DNA of 64,000 bases. Origin: Mycobacterium sp. GA-1199. Its GTDB lineage: Bacteria > Actinomycetota > Actinomycetes > Mycobacteriales > Mycobacteriaceae. The stretch covers positions 186,001 through 250,000 of the forward strand of contig NZ_LQIX01000012.1 in assembly GCF_001500045.1 (NCBI RefSeq), read 5' to 3'. Every line of letters starts with the position of its first letter. Position 1 is the stretch's first letter. The notes beneath the pieces were generated by a model. The model was not told the origin of the DNA. It did no database searches and was given only the letters and a program-made list of their open reading frames with translations. Position numbers and translations under genes: made by a program. Of the stretch, positions 53,739-63,983 are shown one piece after another.

Positions 53739-54517
53739 GACAGCAGCCCGGTCCACACCGCGATCGGGATGGTCATGTTGCCGACCATCACCGTCAGTGC
53801 GAGCGAACCTCCTATCGCCACACCCACTTGGCGTGCGCGTTGTCCGGTGACTCCGAGATCGTTGACCAGCGTCCACAATCCGTGCGCCATATGGGCGCCG
53901 AGCGCCGCCATGGCCAACAGGTAGAACGCCGCGACACCGGGCCGCTCGAAGCTGGCGATGAGGTTGTCGTAGGCGTGGCTGGTGGTCACGGTGGTGCCGG
54001 TGAACGACGAACTCGCGAACGGCCGAGTGCCAGTAGTCAGGTCCATGATGTGGAATACGACGAACCCCAGCAGCGCCAGCCCGGTGACCAGCATCGTGCG
54101 CGCGGTGAATGACCGCAGACCGAGCCCGGTGCGCCGGAACCGGCCCCGGGCCCGATGGGCACGGCGCGTGAGCAGGACCGCGGCCCCGACATGGGCGATC
54201 AGACAAGCCGACAGCACGACACGAAAGATCCACAATGCACCCTCGTACGGCAACAGCGGTTCGAGCAGAGTGCGCAGCCAGTGTGCGTAGGCATCGAAGT
54301 GCTCGGCGCCCGTGTAGACCTTGAGATTCCCGATCATATGGACGAGGACGTACGCCGCGAACACGATTCCGGTGACGGCCATGACGAGCTTGAGCGTCAC
54401 CGAGGACGGCTGAACCCGCCAGTCCCAGTGCGGACGGGCAACAGTGGGACCGCGTGGTACTTCATGGCCGCTATCAGCGGCGTCGACCGCCTCAGCCGTA
54501 TCTCTCATCGCACGCAC
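53735..54517 (-). CDS. Succinate dehydrogenase cytochrome b subunit
   Basis: 260 aa (257 from the alternative ATG at 54508). Five hydrophobic helices; histidines in YVLVHMIGNLKVY (first helix) and FVVFHIMDLTTG are haem-ligand candidates. Single fused-type SdhC/FrdC anchor as in the Sdh1 (Rv0249c) system. First gene of the operon; the 194-nt upstream region shows no KstR box. Confidence 0.87.
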   Translation of the reverse strand: MRAMRDTAEAVDAADSGHEVPRGPTVARPHWDWRVQPSSVTLKLVMAVTGIVFAAYVLVHMIGNLKVYTGAEHFDAYAHWLRTLLEPLLPYEGALWIFRVVLSACLIAHVGAAVLLTRRAHRARGRFRRTGLGLRSFTARTMLVTGLALLGFVVFHIMDLTTGTRPFASSSFTGTTVTTSHAYDNLIASFERPGVAAFYLLAMAALGAHMAHGLWTLVNDLGVTGQRARQVGVAIGGSLALTVMVGNMTIPIAVWTGLLS

Positions 54518-54711
54518 GCCACGTCATTGTCGTCGTCGTACATCGTCAGGATGCCAGCACCCCGGCGATGTGGTACGGGCCGTCTGCCTTGTCGTCGGTG
54601 CTCACCATCCCGTTCCTCAGTGCAAGCTCTGCGCCCATCTCCGCGCTGCGGTGCGGACCGGTCTATCACGCTACGGTAACGCCGGCGCGTAGCCATCGCC
54701 GATCGGCGCCA

Positions 54712-56217
54712 CTAGTGCTGGAACGGGTACACCGGATCGGCGCATTTTGTGCCCTCGGCCGCCAGCTGCCGCTTGATGACCTTGAACGTCTCGGTGCGCG
54801 GCAACGCCGTGCTGATCCGCACGTACGACGGCCACTGCTTCGGCCCGAGATCGGGCTGCGCGGACAGGAATTCGCGGAACGCATCCGGATCGAACGTCGC
54901 GCCTTCGGTGAGGGTCAGCGCGGCCATCACCTGGTCGCCCACGTCGGGCGCGGGTATCCCGTAGACCGCTACCTCCACGACGTCGGGGTGGCGCAGCAGC
55001 ACCCGCTCGATCGGCGCCGCACCGAGGTTCTCGCCGTCCACGCGCATCCAGTCGCCGAGCCTGCCCGCGAAGTACGCGAAGCCGTTCTCGTCCCGGTATG
55101 CGAGGTCGCCACTGTGGTACACGCCGCCGCGCATTCGCTCGGCGTCGGCTTCGGGGTCGTTGTAGTAACCCTCGAAACGCCCTGCGTCCGAGGTGTTCAC
55201 CAGCTCGCCGGTCACACCGGGCGGGCACGGTTGGCCGGTGTCGACGTCGAGGATCTCGGTCCCCGGCGGCAGCGGGCCCAGCGAGCCGGGCGGGGTGTCT
55301 GGTGTGCGGGCGATCGCGATCCCGCCCTCGGTCGAACCGAACCCGTCCATCACCACCGTGCCGAAACGCTTCGCGAACCGCTCGACGTCGGCAGGCGCAC
55401 CCTCGTTGCCGTACACCGCCCGCAGCGGATTGTCCGCGTCGTCGGGAAGCTCCGGTGTGGCAAGGACATACGACAGCGGCTTACCGACGTAGTTGGCATA
55501 CGTCGCGCCGAAGCGGCGGACGTCGGGCAGGAACTGCGACGCGGAGAACTTGCGACGCAACGCCAACGAGCTCTGCGAGGCCAGCGCCACCGCCCAGCCG
55601 ACCAGCACCGCGTTCGAGTGGAACAGGGGCATCGACACGTAGCAGACGTCGTCGGGTCCCAGGTCGAAGCGCTGCGTCATCGTCACACCCGCCACCGCAA
55701 CCTTGCCGTGGCTGCACTTGACGGCCTTCGGGTCACCGCTGGTGCCCGACGTGTAGATCAGCATGAACAGGTCCGCGGGATCGGCACCGCGCACCGTTAC
55801 GGGCTCGTCGGCGAAGGCCGCCACCTCGTCCGCCCATTCGGGTGAGTCGACATCGATGTGGTCGATACCGTCGATCACGTCGCGTGATCCCGAATCAGCA
55901 AGCACCAGTTGACAATCGGCATGGGTGATGTCACGCTGCAGCGCTGCACCCCGCCGGACGGGGTTGAGACCGACCGGCACGATGCCGGTCAGCCCCGCCG
56001 CAGCCAATACCGCCGAGAAGAACGGCGTGTTCTGCAGTAGCACCCCAACGTGAGGGGGCCGGTCGGGATCGAGGCGTGCCCGCAGCGCGGCGGCGACGGC
56101 CGCGGCGTACCGCAGGTGGTCGCGCCAGGTGGTGACCGTGTCCTCGAAGAGCACTCCGCGATCGTCGACGTCGATCAGCGGCGCCAACAGTTCGGCGACC
56201 GTGGGCAGCCTGTTCAC
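54712..56217 (-). CDS. fadD17: FadD17, steroid side-chain CoA ligase
   Basis: 501 aa acyl-CoA synthetase (Rv3506, 502 aa). Activates shorter (C3/C5) side-chain steroid acids. P-loop IYTSGTSGDPKAVKCSHG, FGSTEGGIAIAR and DWMRVDGENLGAAPIE are the adenylation motifs. GTG start at 56217, 1 nt after the fadE27 stop. Last of the fadE26-fadE27-fadD17 operon. Confidence 0.93.
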   Translation of the reverse strand: MNRLPTVAELLAPLIDVDDRGVLFEDTVTTWRDHLRYAAAVAAALRARLDPDRPPHVGVLLQNTPFFSAVLAAAGLTGIVPVGLNPVRRGAALQRDITHADCQLVLADSGSRDVIDGIDHIDVDSPEWADEVAAFADEPVTVRGADPADLFMLIYTSGTSGDPKAVKCSHGKVAVAGVTMTQRFDLGPDDVCYVSMPLFHSNAVLVGWAVALASQSSLALRRKFSASQFLPDVRRFGATYANYVGKPLSYVLATPELPDDADNPLRAVYGNEGAPADVERFAKRFGTVVMDGFGSTEGGIAIARTPDTPPGSLGPLPPGTEILDVDTGQPCPPGVTGELVNTSDAGRFEGYYNDPEADAERMRGGVYHSGDLAYRDENGFAYFAGRLGDWMRVDGENLGAAPIERVLLRHPDVVEVAVYGIPAPDVGDQVMAALTLTEGATFDPDAFREFLSAQPDLGPKQWPSYVRISTALPRTETFKVIKRQLAAEGTKCADPVYPFQH

Positions 56218-56218
56218 C

Positions 56219-57316
56219 TCACGCGGGCGTATCGGCCAGCTCCCGGCCGATGCGCAGCAGTTGCCCCGTCGCGCCGCCGACCGCGAACTCGGTCTGCTTG
56301 GCCGCCAGGAAATACCGGTGCACGGGGTGGTCGATGTCGATCCCGACGCCGCCGTGGACGTGCACCGTGGTGTGCGCGACGCGGTGGCCGGCGTCGGCGG
56401 CCCAGAACGCCGCGGTGTTGACGTCGACGTCTGCGGGGAGATCTTCCGAGAGTCGCCAGGCCGCCTGCGTCAGGGTCAACCGCAGCGCCTTGACATCGAT
56501 GTAGCCGTCAGCCAGCCGTGACGACACCGCCTGGAAACTGCCGATCGGCCGGTCGAACTGCTCGCGTTCGCGGGCGTACTCCGCGGTGAGCTCCAAGGCG
56601 CGTTCGAGGACACCGAGCTGAAACGCGCTGCGGCCCAGCGTCACCCGGGTGGTCAGCCACGCGGCGACATCAGCATCGCCGACCGCGCGGCCGGCATCGA
56701 CCTGGGTGCCCCGCAACTCGAGATGTGCGACGCTGCCGTGACCGGTGGTGCTCAACGACTCGACCGTCACACCGGGGTCCGTCGCCGCGACCAGGAAAAC
56801 GTTGACGCCCGAATCCGTTTCGGCCGGGATCAGGAATGCGTCGGCCACGGGGCCGTACGGCACCTGCGTGCGCGACCCGGTGAGCCGGTAGCCGCCGTCG
56901 CTCGACTGAGCCTGCACCGGCCCCTGACCCATCTCGCCGTCGAGGGCGACGGTGAGCATCTTGTCACCCTTGACGGCGGGCTCCGCCCACTCCTGCTGCA
57001 GTGCCTCCGGGGCGAACTTGGCCAGCGCGCCGGCACCCAGCACGACCGACTCGAGGTAGGGCACCGCGGACAACTGCCTGCCGAGTGCGACCAGGATGGC
57101 CACCTGTTCGAGCACCCCGAATCCGCCACCGCCCACCGACTCAGGAGCGGCGGCCGACAGCACGTCGGCCTCGATCAGCTTGCCCCACAGCGTTTTGTCG
57201 AACCGTTGCTCGAGGCCGTCCAGTTCGCGCTGGCGCTCGGGGGTCACGACCGAGTCGACGATCGTGCGGACCAATCCGCCGAGATCCTCCGACGCTTCGG
57301 TTGTCTTGAAGTCCAT
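56219..57316 (-). CDS. fadE27: FadE27 (ChsE5), acyl-CoA dehydrogenase subunit
   Basis: 365 aa (Rv3505, 373 aa). Subunit of the alpha2beta2 ChsE4-ChsE5 dehydrogenase that acts on longer sterol side chains. REQFDRPIGSFQAVSSRLAD and VHGGVGIDIDHPVHRYF are the family segments. The partner fadE26 lies 9 nt upstream in the same operon. Confidence 0.92.
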   Translation of the reverse strand: MDFKTTEASEDLGGLVRTIVDSVVTPERQRELDGLEQRFDKTLWGKLIEADVLSAAAPESVGGGGFGVLEQVAILVALGRQLSAVPYLESVVLGAGALAKFAPEALQQEWAEPAVKGDKMLTVALDGEMGQGPVQAQSSDGGYRLTGSRTQVPYGPVADAFLIPAETDSGVNVFLVAATDPGVTVESLSTTGHGSVAHLELRGTQVDAGRAVGDADVAAWLTTRVTLGRSAFQLGVLERALELTAEYAREREQFDRPIGSFQAVSSRLADGYIDVKALRLTLTQAAWRLSEDLPADVDVNTAAFWAADAGHRVAHTTVHVHGGVGIDIDHPVHRYFLAAKQTEFAVGGATGQLLRIGRELADTPA

Positions 57317-57325
57317 GGCGGGGTC

Positions 57326-58507
<1,182 letters not shown>

Positions 58508-58575
58508 CGCCTTGTCCTAACTTCTCTAGAGGCACGAAGTGGCATACCGGGAGCCAGCCCCGATTCCCTCCCGGT

Positions 58576-58589
58576 TGTAACACGTTCTA
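58576..58589. promoter_or_regulatory. KstR box between fadE26 and fdxD
   Basis: TGTAACACGTTCTA fits the KstR consensus. On the plus strand TAGTCT (58588-58593) shares its last TA as a -10; fdxD has a leader of about 50 nt with GAGGAGG. Confidence 0.92.
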
Positions 58590-58652
58590 GTCTTGGGGTC
58601 CAGGCCGGTGCCACACTGGGCTCGGAGCAGCTTTGACCGCGAGGAGGTTGTG

Positions 58653-58844
58653 ATGAGGGTGGAAGTGGACCGGGACCGGTGCGAGGGCAACGCCGTGTGC
58701 GTGGGAATCGCGCCCGACCTGTTCGATCTCGATGACGATGATTACGCGGTGGTCAAGCTCGATCCGGTGCCCGCCGACCAGGAGGATCTGGCCGAGCAGT
58801 CCATCGCGGAGTGCCCGAGAGCCGCGCTGCTCCGGCGAGACTAG
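58653..58844 (+). CDS. fdxD: FdxD, [3Fe-4S] ferredoxin
   Basis: 63 aa, exactly the length of Rv3503c. Cys10, Cys16 and Cys54 (CEGNAVC ... CP) bind a [3Fe-4S] cluster; acidic surface. Probable electron donor for CYP125, CYP142 or FadE-type steps (inference). The ATG at 58653 is set by GAGGAGG (58641-58647) 5 nt upstream; longer frames are excluded. Confidence 0.93.
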   Translation: MRVEVDRDRCEGNAVCVGIAPDLFDLDDDDYAVVKLDPVPADQEDLAEQSIAECPRAALLRRD

Positions 58845-58920
58845 AGGTATTCATAAATTGACGACGCCCGCGGGCATCCGTGCGGGTACCACCCATACCG
58901 AAGGAGAGGGGGAGAGTGGC

Positions 58921-59826
58921 ATGAGTACAGACCCCAACGACCTGTCCGGCCGCGTGGCGGTGGTAACCGGCGCGGCGGCAGGGCTGGGACGCGCGGAGGC
59001 CATCGGCCTGGCCCGGGCCGGGGCCACCATCGTCGTGAACGACATCGCCGCCGCGCTCGACAAGTCCGACGTGCTCGACGAGATCTCCGCCGCGGGCGCC
59101 AAGGGCGTCGCGGTGGCGGGCGACATCAGCGAGCGCTCGACCGCCGACGAACTGGTCGAAACGGCCGACGGACTCGGGGGCCTGGGCATCGTCGTCAACA
59201 ACGCCGGCATCACCCGCGACCGCATGCTGTTCAACATGTCCGACGAGGACTGGGATGCGGTGATCGCCGTGCACCTTCGCGGGCACTTCCTGCTGACCCG
59301 CAACGCCGCCACGTACTGGCGCGCGAAAGCGAAGGACAACAACGGCCAGGTCTACGGCCGGGTCATCAACACCTCGTCGGAAGCCGGGCTGGTGGGGCCG
59401 GTCGGGCAGGCCAACTATGGCGCCGCCAAGGCCGGCATCACCGCGTTGACGTTGTCGATGGCCCGAGCCCTGGAACGCTACGGTGTGCGGGCCAACGCCA
59501 TCGCGCCCCGTGCCCGCACCGCGATGACCGCGGACGTGTTCGGCGAAGCACCGGAGTTGAGCGAAGGCCAGATCGACCCGTTGTCGCCCGACCACGTCGT
59601 GAACCTGGTGCGCTTCCTGGCTTCCCCGGCGGCCGAAGGGGTCAACGGTCAGCTCTTCATCGTCTACGGTCCAACGGTGACCCTGGTGGCAGCGCCGACG
59701 GTCGAGGCACAATTCAGCACCGATGCCGATGCCTGGGACCCCGGCAAGCTGTCCGAAACCCTTCAGGAGTACTTTGCTGGCCGCGATCCGCAGAGGAGTT
59801 TCTCGGCCTCCGCGCTGATGAGTTAG
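58921..59826 (+). CDS. hsd4A: Hsd4A, 17beta-hydroxysteroid/3-hydroxyacyl-CoA dehydrogenase
   Basis: 301 aa SDR (Rv3502c). Oxidises the 22-hydroxyl of side-chain CoA intermediates and 17beta-hydroxysteroids. TGAAAGLGRAEAIGL cofactor motif, NNAG and YGAAKAG catalytic segment. A purine-rich GGAGAGGGGGAG precedes the ATG. 76 nt after fdxD, same KstR-controlled unit. Confidence 0.92.
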   Translation: MSTDPNDLSGRVAVVTGAAAGLGRAEAIGLARAGATIVVNDIAAALDKSDVLDEISAAGAKGVAVAGDISERSTADELVETADGLGGLGIVVNNAGITRDRMLFNMSDEDWDAVIAVHLRGHFLLTRNAATYWRAKAKDNNGQVYGRVINTSSEAGLVGPVGQANYGAAKAGITALTLSMARALERYGVRANAIAPRARTAMTADVFGEAPELSEGQIDPLSPDHVVNLVRFLASPAAEGVNGQLFIVYGPTVTLVAAPTVEAQFSTDADAWDPGKLSETLQEYFAGRDPQRSFSASALMS

Positions 59827-59864
59827 CAAGACTTACGGTCTCGTTCGTCATCGCCCGACTCCAC

Positions 59865-59878
59865 TAGAACACGTTCTA
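59865..59878. promoter_or_regulatory. KstR box 1 of the mce4 promoter
   Basis: TAGAACACGTTCTA, a perfect KstR consensus. TAGAAT (59877-59882) overlaps its right end as a possible -10. It lies 39 nt after the hsd4A stop and about 220 nt before yrbE4A. Confidence 0.9.
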
Positions 59879-59916
59879 GAATGACCTGGGTCACACCGGC
59901 CTTGACCAGCGCAGAA

Positions 59917-59930
59917 ATCACAATTGTGAT
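59917..59930. promoter_or_regulatory. Perfect 14-bp palindrome in the mce4 promoter
   Basis: ATCACAATTGTGAT is an unbroken 14-bp dyad between the two KstR boxes and 15 nt before the TTGACA -35. It does not resemble KstR or KstR2 sites, so it is a candidate operator for another dimeric regulator (none identified). Confidence 0.6.
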
Positions 59931-59945
59931 GTCATTTTCGGAGCT

Positions 59946-59975
59946 TTGACACCCCGAACGTGTTCTAGTTAGTAT
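59946..59975 (+). promoter_or_regulatory. mce4 promoter with KstR box 2 in the spacer
   Basis: Perfect TTGACA (59946-59951), 18-nt spacer, TAGTAT (59970-59975). CCGAACGTGTTCTA (59954-59967), a KstR core with a full right half, lies inside the spacer. The predicted start near 59982 gives a leader of about 117 nt before yrbE4A. Confidence 0.82.
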
Positions 59976-60098
59976 GATCCGGCTCACCGAGAGCAACGTT
60001 TGACCAAGGGGTGGGAAGTCCGCCGTGACAACATATTTCACCTCTTCGCCACGACCACGACGCGCCGAACATCCCGACCCCCGAGAACGGAGCAAAGG

Positions 60099-60863
60099 TT
60101 GATCGAACAGCTCGCGGCCCCGGCTCGGGCCGTGGGCGGGTTCGTGGAGATGTCGTTTGACACGTTCGCCAAGACGTTCCGGCGGCCGTTCCAGTTTCGG
60201 GAGTTCCTCGACCAGACGTGGATGATCGCGCGCGTTTCGCTGGTGCCGACCCTGCTGGTCGCCATTCCTTTCACCGTGCTGGTCGCGTTCACGCTCAACA
60301 TCCTTCTTCGCGAGATCGGCGCCGCGGACCTGTCGGGCGCCGGTACCGCCTTCGGCACCATCACCCAGCTCGGCCCGGTGGTGACCGTGCTGGTGGTGGC
60401 GGGTGCCGGTGCGACCGCGATCTGCGCAGACCTGGGCGCGCGCACCATCCGCGAGGAGATCGACGCCATGCGCGTGCTGGGCATCGACCCGATCCAGCGG
60501 CTGGTGGTGCCCCGCGTGCTGGCCTCGACGTTCGTCGCGTTGCTGCTCAACGGCCTGGTCTGCTTGATCGGCTTGTCCGGCGGTTACGTGTTCTCGGTCT
60601 TCCTGCAGGGCGTCAACCCGGGCGCGTTCATCAACGGGTTGACGGTGTTGACGGGCCTCGGTGAGCTCGTCATGGCCGAGATCAAGGCTCTGCTGTTCGG
60701 GGTGGTCGCCGGACTGGTCGGCTGCTATCGCGGCTTGACCGTCAAGGGTGGCCCCAAGGGCGTGGGCACCGCGGTCAACGAGACCGTCGTCTACGCGTTC
60801 ATCTGCCTGTTCGTGATCAACGTGGTGATGACCGCGATCGGCGTGAGGGTGCTCGAGCGATGA
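60099..60863 (+). CDS. yrbE4A: YrbE4A, Mce4 permease subunit
   Basis: 254 aa from the TTG at 60099, the same length as Rv3501c. MlaE-type inner-membrane permease of the Mce4 sterol transporter, about five hydrophobic segments, with TAICADLGARTIREEIDAMRVLGIDP as the EExDA-type coupling helix signature. A longer in-frame reading from 60000 (33 extra residues of unlike composition) is possible but not supported by the family. First of the mce4 operon. Confidence 0.93.
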   Translation: MIEQLAAPARAVGGFVEMSFDTFAKTFRRPFQFREFLDQTWMIARVSLVPTLLVAIPFTVLVAFTLNILLREIGAADLSGAGTAFGTITQLGPVVTVLVVAGAGATAICADLGARTIREEIDAMRVLGIDPIQRLVVPRVLASTFVALLLNGLVCLIGLSGGYVFSVFLQGVNPGAFINGLTVLTGLGELVMAEIKALLFGVVAGLVGCYRGLTVKGGPKGVGTAVNETVVYAFICLFVINVVMTAIGVRVLER

Positions 60864-60891
60864 ACGCTTGCGTGAAGAGCAGAGGGGCGCG

Positions 60892-61734
60892 ATGAGCTAC
60901 GACGTCACCGTGCGCTTCCGCCGTTTCTTCAGCGGTGTGCCCAGGATCGTCGACAGCATCGGCGAGCAGGCCCTGTTCTACGGCGAGACGATGCGCTACC
61001 TGCCCAACGCGGTCCGGCGGTACCGCAAGGAGACGGTCCGCAACATCGCCGAGATGACGATGGGCACCGGCGCGCTGGTGATGATCGGCGGCACCGTCGG
61101 CGTCGCGGCGTTCCTGACGTTGGCCTCCGGCGGCGTCATCGCCGTCCAGGGCTACAGCTCGCTCGGAAACATCGGTATCGAGGCGCTGACCGGGTTCCTG
61201 TCGGCCTTCCTCAACGTGCGCATCGTGGCCCCCGTGATCGCGGGCATCGCGTTGGCCGCGACGATCGGCGCGGGCACGACCGCGCAACTGGGCGCCATGC
61301 GGGTGTCCGAGGAGATCGACGCCGTCGAGTCGATGGCCGTGCACTCGGTGTCCTACCTGGTGTCCACCCGGCTTATGGCCGGCATGGTCGCGATCATCCC
61401 GCTGTACTCACTGTCGGTGCTCGCCGCCTTCTTCGCCGCGCGGTTCACCACGGTGTTCATCAACAAACAGTCGTCGGGCCTCTACGACCACTACTTCAAC
61501 ACCTTCCTGGTGCCGACGGACCTGCTGTGGTCCTTCCTTCAGGCGATCGTGATGGCCATCGCGGTCATGCTGGTGCACACCTACTACGGCTACAACGCAT
61601 CGGGCGGGCCGGTCGGGGTCGGCATCGCGGTCGGCCAGGCCGTGCGGACCTCGCTGATCGTCGTCGTCACCATCACCTTGTTCATCTCACTCGCCGTGTA
61701 CGGCGCGTCCGGCAACTTCAACCTCTCCGGGTAG
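60892..61734 (+). CDS. yrbE4B: YrbE4B, Mce4 permease subunit
   Basis: 280 aa, as Rv3500c. Second MlaE-type permease; TAQLGAMRVSEEIDAVESMAVHS is the coupling region and several long hydrophobic stretches span the membrane. The ATG at 60892 (MSYDVTVRF) is chosen over an in-frame ATG-less extension to 60868. Pairs with YrbE4A. Confidence 0.94.
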   Translation: MSYDVTVRFRRFFSGVPRIVDSIGEQALFYGETMRYLPNAVRRYRKETVRNIAEMTMGTGALVMIGGTVGVAAFLTLASGGVIAVQGYSSLGNIGIEALTGFLSAFLNVRIVAPVIAGIALAATIGAGTTAQLGAMRVSEEIDAVESMAVHSVSYLVSTRLMAGMVAIIPLYSLSVLAAFFAARFTTVFINKQSSGLYDHYFNTFLVPTDLLWSFLQAIVMAIAVMLVHTYYGYNASGGPVGVGIAVGQAVRTSLIVVVTITLFISLAVYGASGNFNLSG

Positions 61735-61743
61735 GCGGGGACG

Positions 61744-62946
61744 ATGTCAGACAACGAGGCCAAGCGCAGCCACGTGAGGATCGCCGCGGCGATTCTCGCG
61801 GCGATCCTGCTCGCGGCGACGGTGTTCACCTACCTGGCCTACACCGCGGCTTTCACGCCGGTGGACACCGTGAACGTCACCGCTCACCGAGCGGGTCTGG
61901 TGATGGAACGCGACGCCAAGGTCAAGTACCGGGGAGTGCAGATCGGCAAGGTCGAGTCGATCGAGTACGCCGGCAACGAAGCCAAGCTGACGTTGGCCAT
62001 CAACCGCAACGAGATGCGCTACATCCCCTCCAACGCCAATGTGCGGATCGGCAGCACAACGGTTTTCGGCGCCAAGTCCGTCGAGTTCCTGCCTCCGGCG
62101 CAGCCGTCGGGCCAGCAGCTGAAGGCCGGCGCGACAGTGGCCGCCAAGGATGTGCAGCTCGAGGTCAACACGCTGTTCCAGACGTTGAGCGATGTGCTCA
62201 ACAAGATCGACCCGATCAACCTGAACGCCACGCTGAGCGCGGTGGCCGAAGGTCTGCGGGGCAACGGCGACGATCTCGGTGCGCTGCTGGCCGGACTGAA
62301 TTACTACCTGCAGCAGCTCAATCCGAAACTGCCCACGCTGCAAGAGGATCTGCGCAAGACCGCCGTGGTGGCCAACATCTACGGCGACGCCGGTCCGGAT
62401 CTGGCCCGCATCATCGACAACGCACCGGCGATCAGCGACACGATCGTCGACGAGAAGGACAACCTCAACGCGGCGCTGTTGGCCGCCACCGGGCTGGCCA
62501 ACAACGGCACCGCCACATTCGAACCCGCCGAGGACGACTACATCGCGGCGATCCAACGGCTCCGCGCACCGCTGAAGGTGGCCGGTGACTATTCACCGGT
62601 CTTCGGCTGCATGCTCGAGGGCACCGCGCTGGCAGTCGACCGGTTCGCACCCGTCATCGGCGGTATCCGGCCAGGCCTGTTCGTGGCGTCGAACTTCCTT
62701 CCCGGCTCGCCCGGCTACACCTACCCCGAGAGCCTGCCCATCGTGAACGCCACCGGCGGGCCGAATTGTCGTGGCCTGCCCAATGTTCCGAGCAAGCAGT
62801 TCGGCGGATCGTGGTACCGCTCGCCGTTCCTGGTCACCGACAACGCGAATGTCCCGTACCAGCCGAACACCGAGTTGCAGTTCGATGCGCCGTCGACGCT
62901 GCAGTGGCTGTTCAACGGGGCGTTCGCAGAACGGGACGACTTCTAA
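61744..62946 (+). CDS. mce4A: Mce4A, cholesterol import protein
   Basis: 400 aa, as Rv3499c. N-terminal transmembrane segment (about 12-38), one MlaD/MCE domain (about 42-120, AGLVMERDAKVKYRGVQIGKV), then a helical stretch and a C-terminal Mce/Cholesterol_uptake-like domain. Forms part of the periplasmic tunnel for sterols. 9 nt after yrbE4B; its stop shares one base with the mce4B ATG (TAATG). Confidence 0.94.
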   Translation: MSDNEAKRSHVRIAAAILAAILLAATVFTYLAYTAAFTPVDTVNVTAHRAGLVMERDAKVKYRGVQIGKVESIEYAGNEAKLTLAINRNEMRYIPSNANVRIGSTTVFGAKSVEFLPPAQPSGQQLKAGATVAAKDVQLEVNTLFQTLSDVLNKIDPINLNATLSAVAEGLRGNGDDLGALLAGLNYYLQQLNPKLPTLQEDLRKTAVVANIYGDAGPDLARIIDNAPAISDTIVDEKDNLNAALLAATGLANNGTATFEPAEDDYIAAIQRLRAPLKVAGDYSPVFGCMLEGTALAVDRFAPVIGGIRPGLFVASNFLPGSPGYTYPESLPIVNATGGPNCRGLPNVPSKQFGGSWYRSPFLVTDNANVPYQPNTELQFDAPSTLQWLFNGAFAERDDF

Positions 62947-63983
62947 TGCGCGGCGACAAGACGTTGCTCTACGTCAGCATCTTCACCGTGGTCATGCTTC
63001 TGGTGGCCGCGGGACTGGTGGTCGTGTTCGGCGAGTTCCGGTTCACCGCCGAGAAGGGCTATCACGCGACCTTCACCGACGCCTCCCGGTTGAAGGCGGG
63101 TCAGGACGTGCGGATCGCCGGTGTCCCGGTCGGAACCGTCGGCGACGTCAAGCTCAACCCCGACAACACGGTCGACGTCTCCTTCGATGTCGACAAGCGC
63201 TATCAGCTCTACACCTCGACGCGGGCGGTGGTCCGCTACGAGAACCTGGTGGGCGATCGGTATCTGGAGATCACCTCGGGACCGGGAGAGCTGCGAAAGT
63301 TGCCGGCCGGCAGCACGATTCCCAAGGAGAACACCCAGCCCGCGCTCGATCTGGACGCGCTGCTCGGCGGCCTGCGGCCGGTGCTCAAGGGTCTCGACGG
63401 TCAGAAGGTCAACGAGGTCAGCAACGCGGTGATCGAGCTGTTGCAGGGCGAGGGCGGCGCGCTGTCGAACCTGTTGTCCACCACGAGTGCATTCGCTCAG
63501 AATCTCGCCGCCAGGGACCAACTCATCGGTGACGTCATCAACCACCTGAACACCGTGCTCGGAACCGTCGACGAGAAGGGTGCGCAGTTCGACGCCAGCG
63601 TCGACCAACTGCAGCAGCTCATCACGGGTCTGGCCGAAGGCCGCGATCCGATCGCCGGCGCCATCGAGCCGCTCGCGTCGGCGGAGAACAACCTGACCGA
63701 CATGCTGCAGAAGTCACGCAGGCCGATACAGGGCGTCCTCGAGAACGTCCGTCCCTTCGCGCAGCGGATGGATGAGCGCAAGGCCGACGTGAACAAGGTG
63801 ATCGAGCCGCTTGCAGAGAACTACCTGCGGCTCAACGCTCTTGGCGCCTACGGTTCCTTCTTCAACATCTTCTACTGTTCGACGCGTTTGAAGATCAACG
63901 GGCCGGCGGGCAGCGACATCCTGATCCCACTGGGCGGTCCGCCCGATCCGTCGAAGGGGAGGTGTGCGCCGAATGTCGAGTAG
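62946..63983 (+). CDS. mce4B: Mce4B
   Basis: 345 aa (Rv3498c, 350 aa). Transmembrane anchor (about 6-28), MCE domain (about 36-115: DASRLKAGQDVRIAGVPVGTV), then a long predicted helical region (130-320) and a cysteine pair (IFYCSTRL, GRCAPN). Subunit of the Mce4 hetero-oligomer. 3' end overlaps the mce4C start by 11 nt. Confidence 0.93.
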   Translation: MRGDKTLLYVSIFTVVMLLVAAGLVVVFGEFRFTAEKGYHATFTDASRLKAGQDVRIAGVPVGTVGDVKLNPDNTVDVSFDVDKRYQLYTSTRAVVRYENLVGDRYLEITSGPGELRKLPAGSTIPKENTQPALDLDALLGGLRPVLKGLDGQKVNEVSNAVIELLQGEGGALSNLLSTTSAFAQNLAARDQLIGDVINHLNTVLGTVDEKGAQFDASVDQLQQLITGLAEGRDPIAGAIEPLASAENNLTDMLQKSRRPIQGVLENVRPFAQRMDERKADVNKVIEPLAENYLRLNALGAYGSFFNIFYCSTRLKINGPAGSDILIPLGGPPDPSKGRCAPNVE

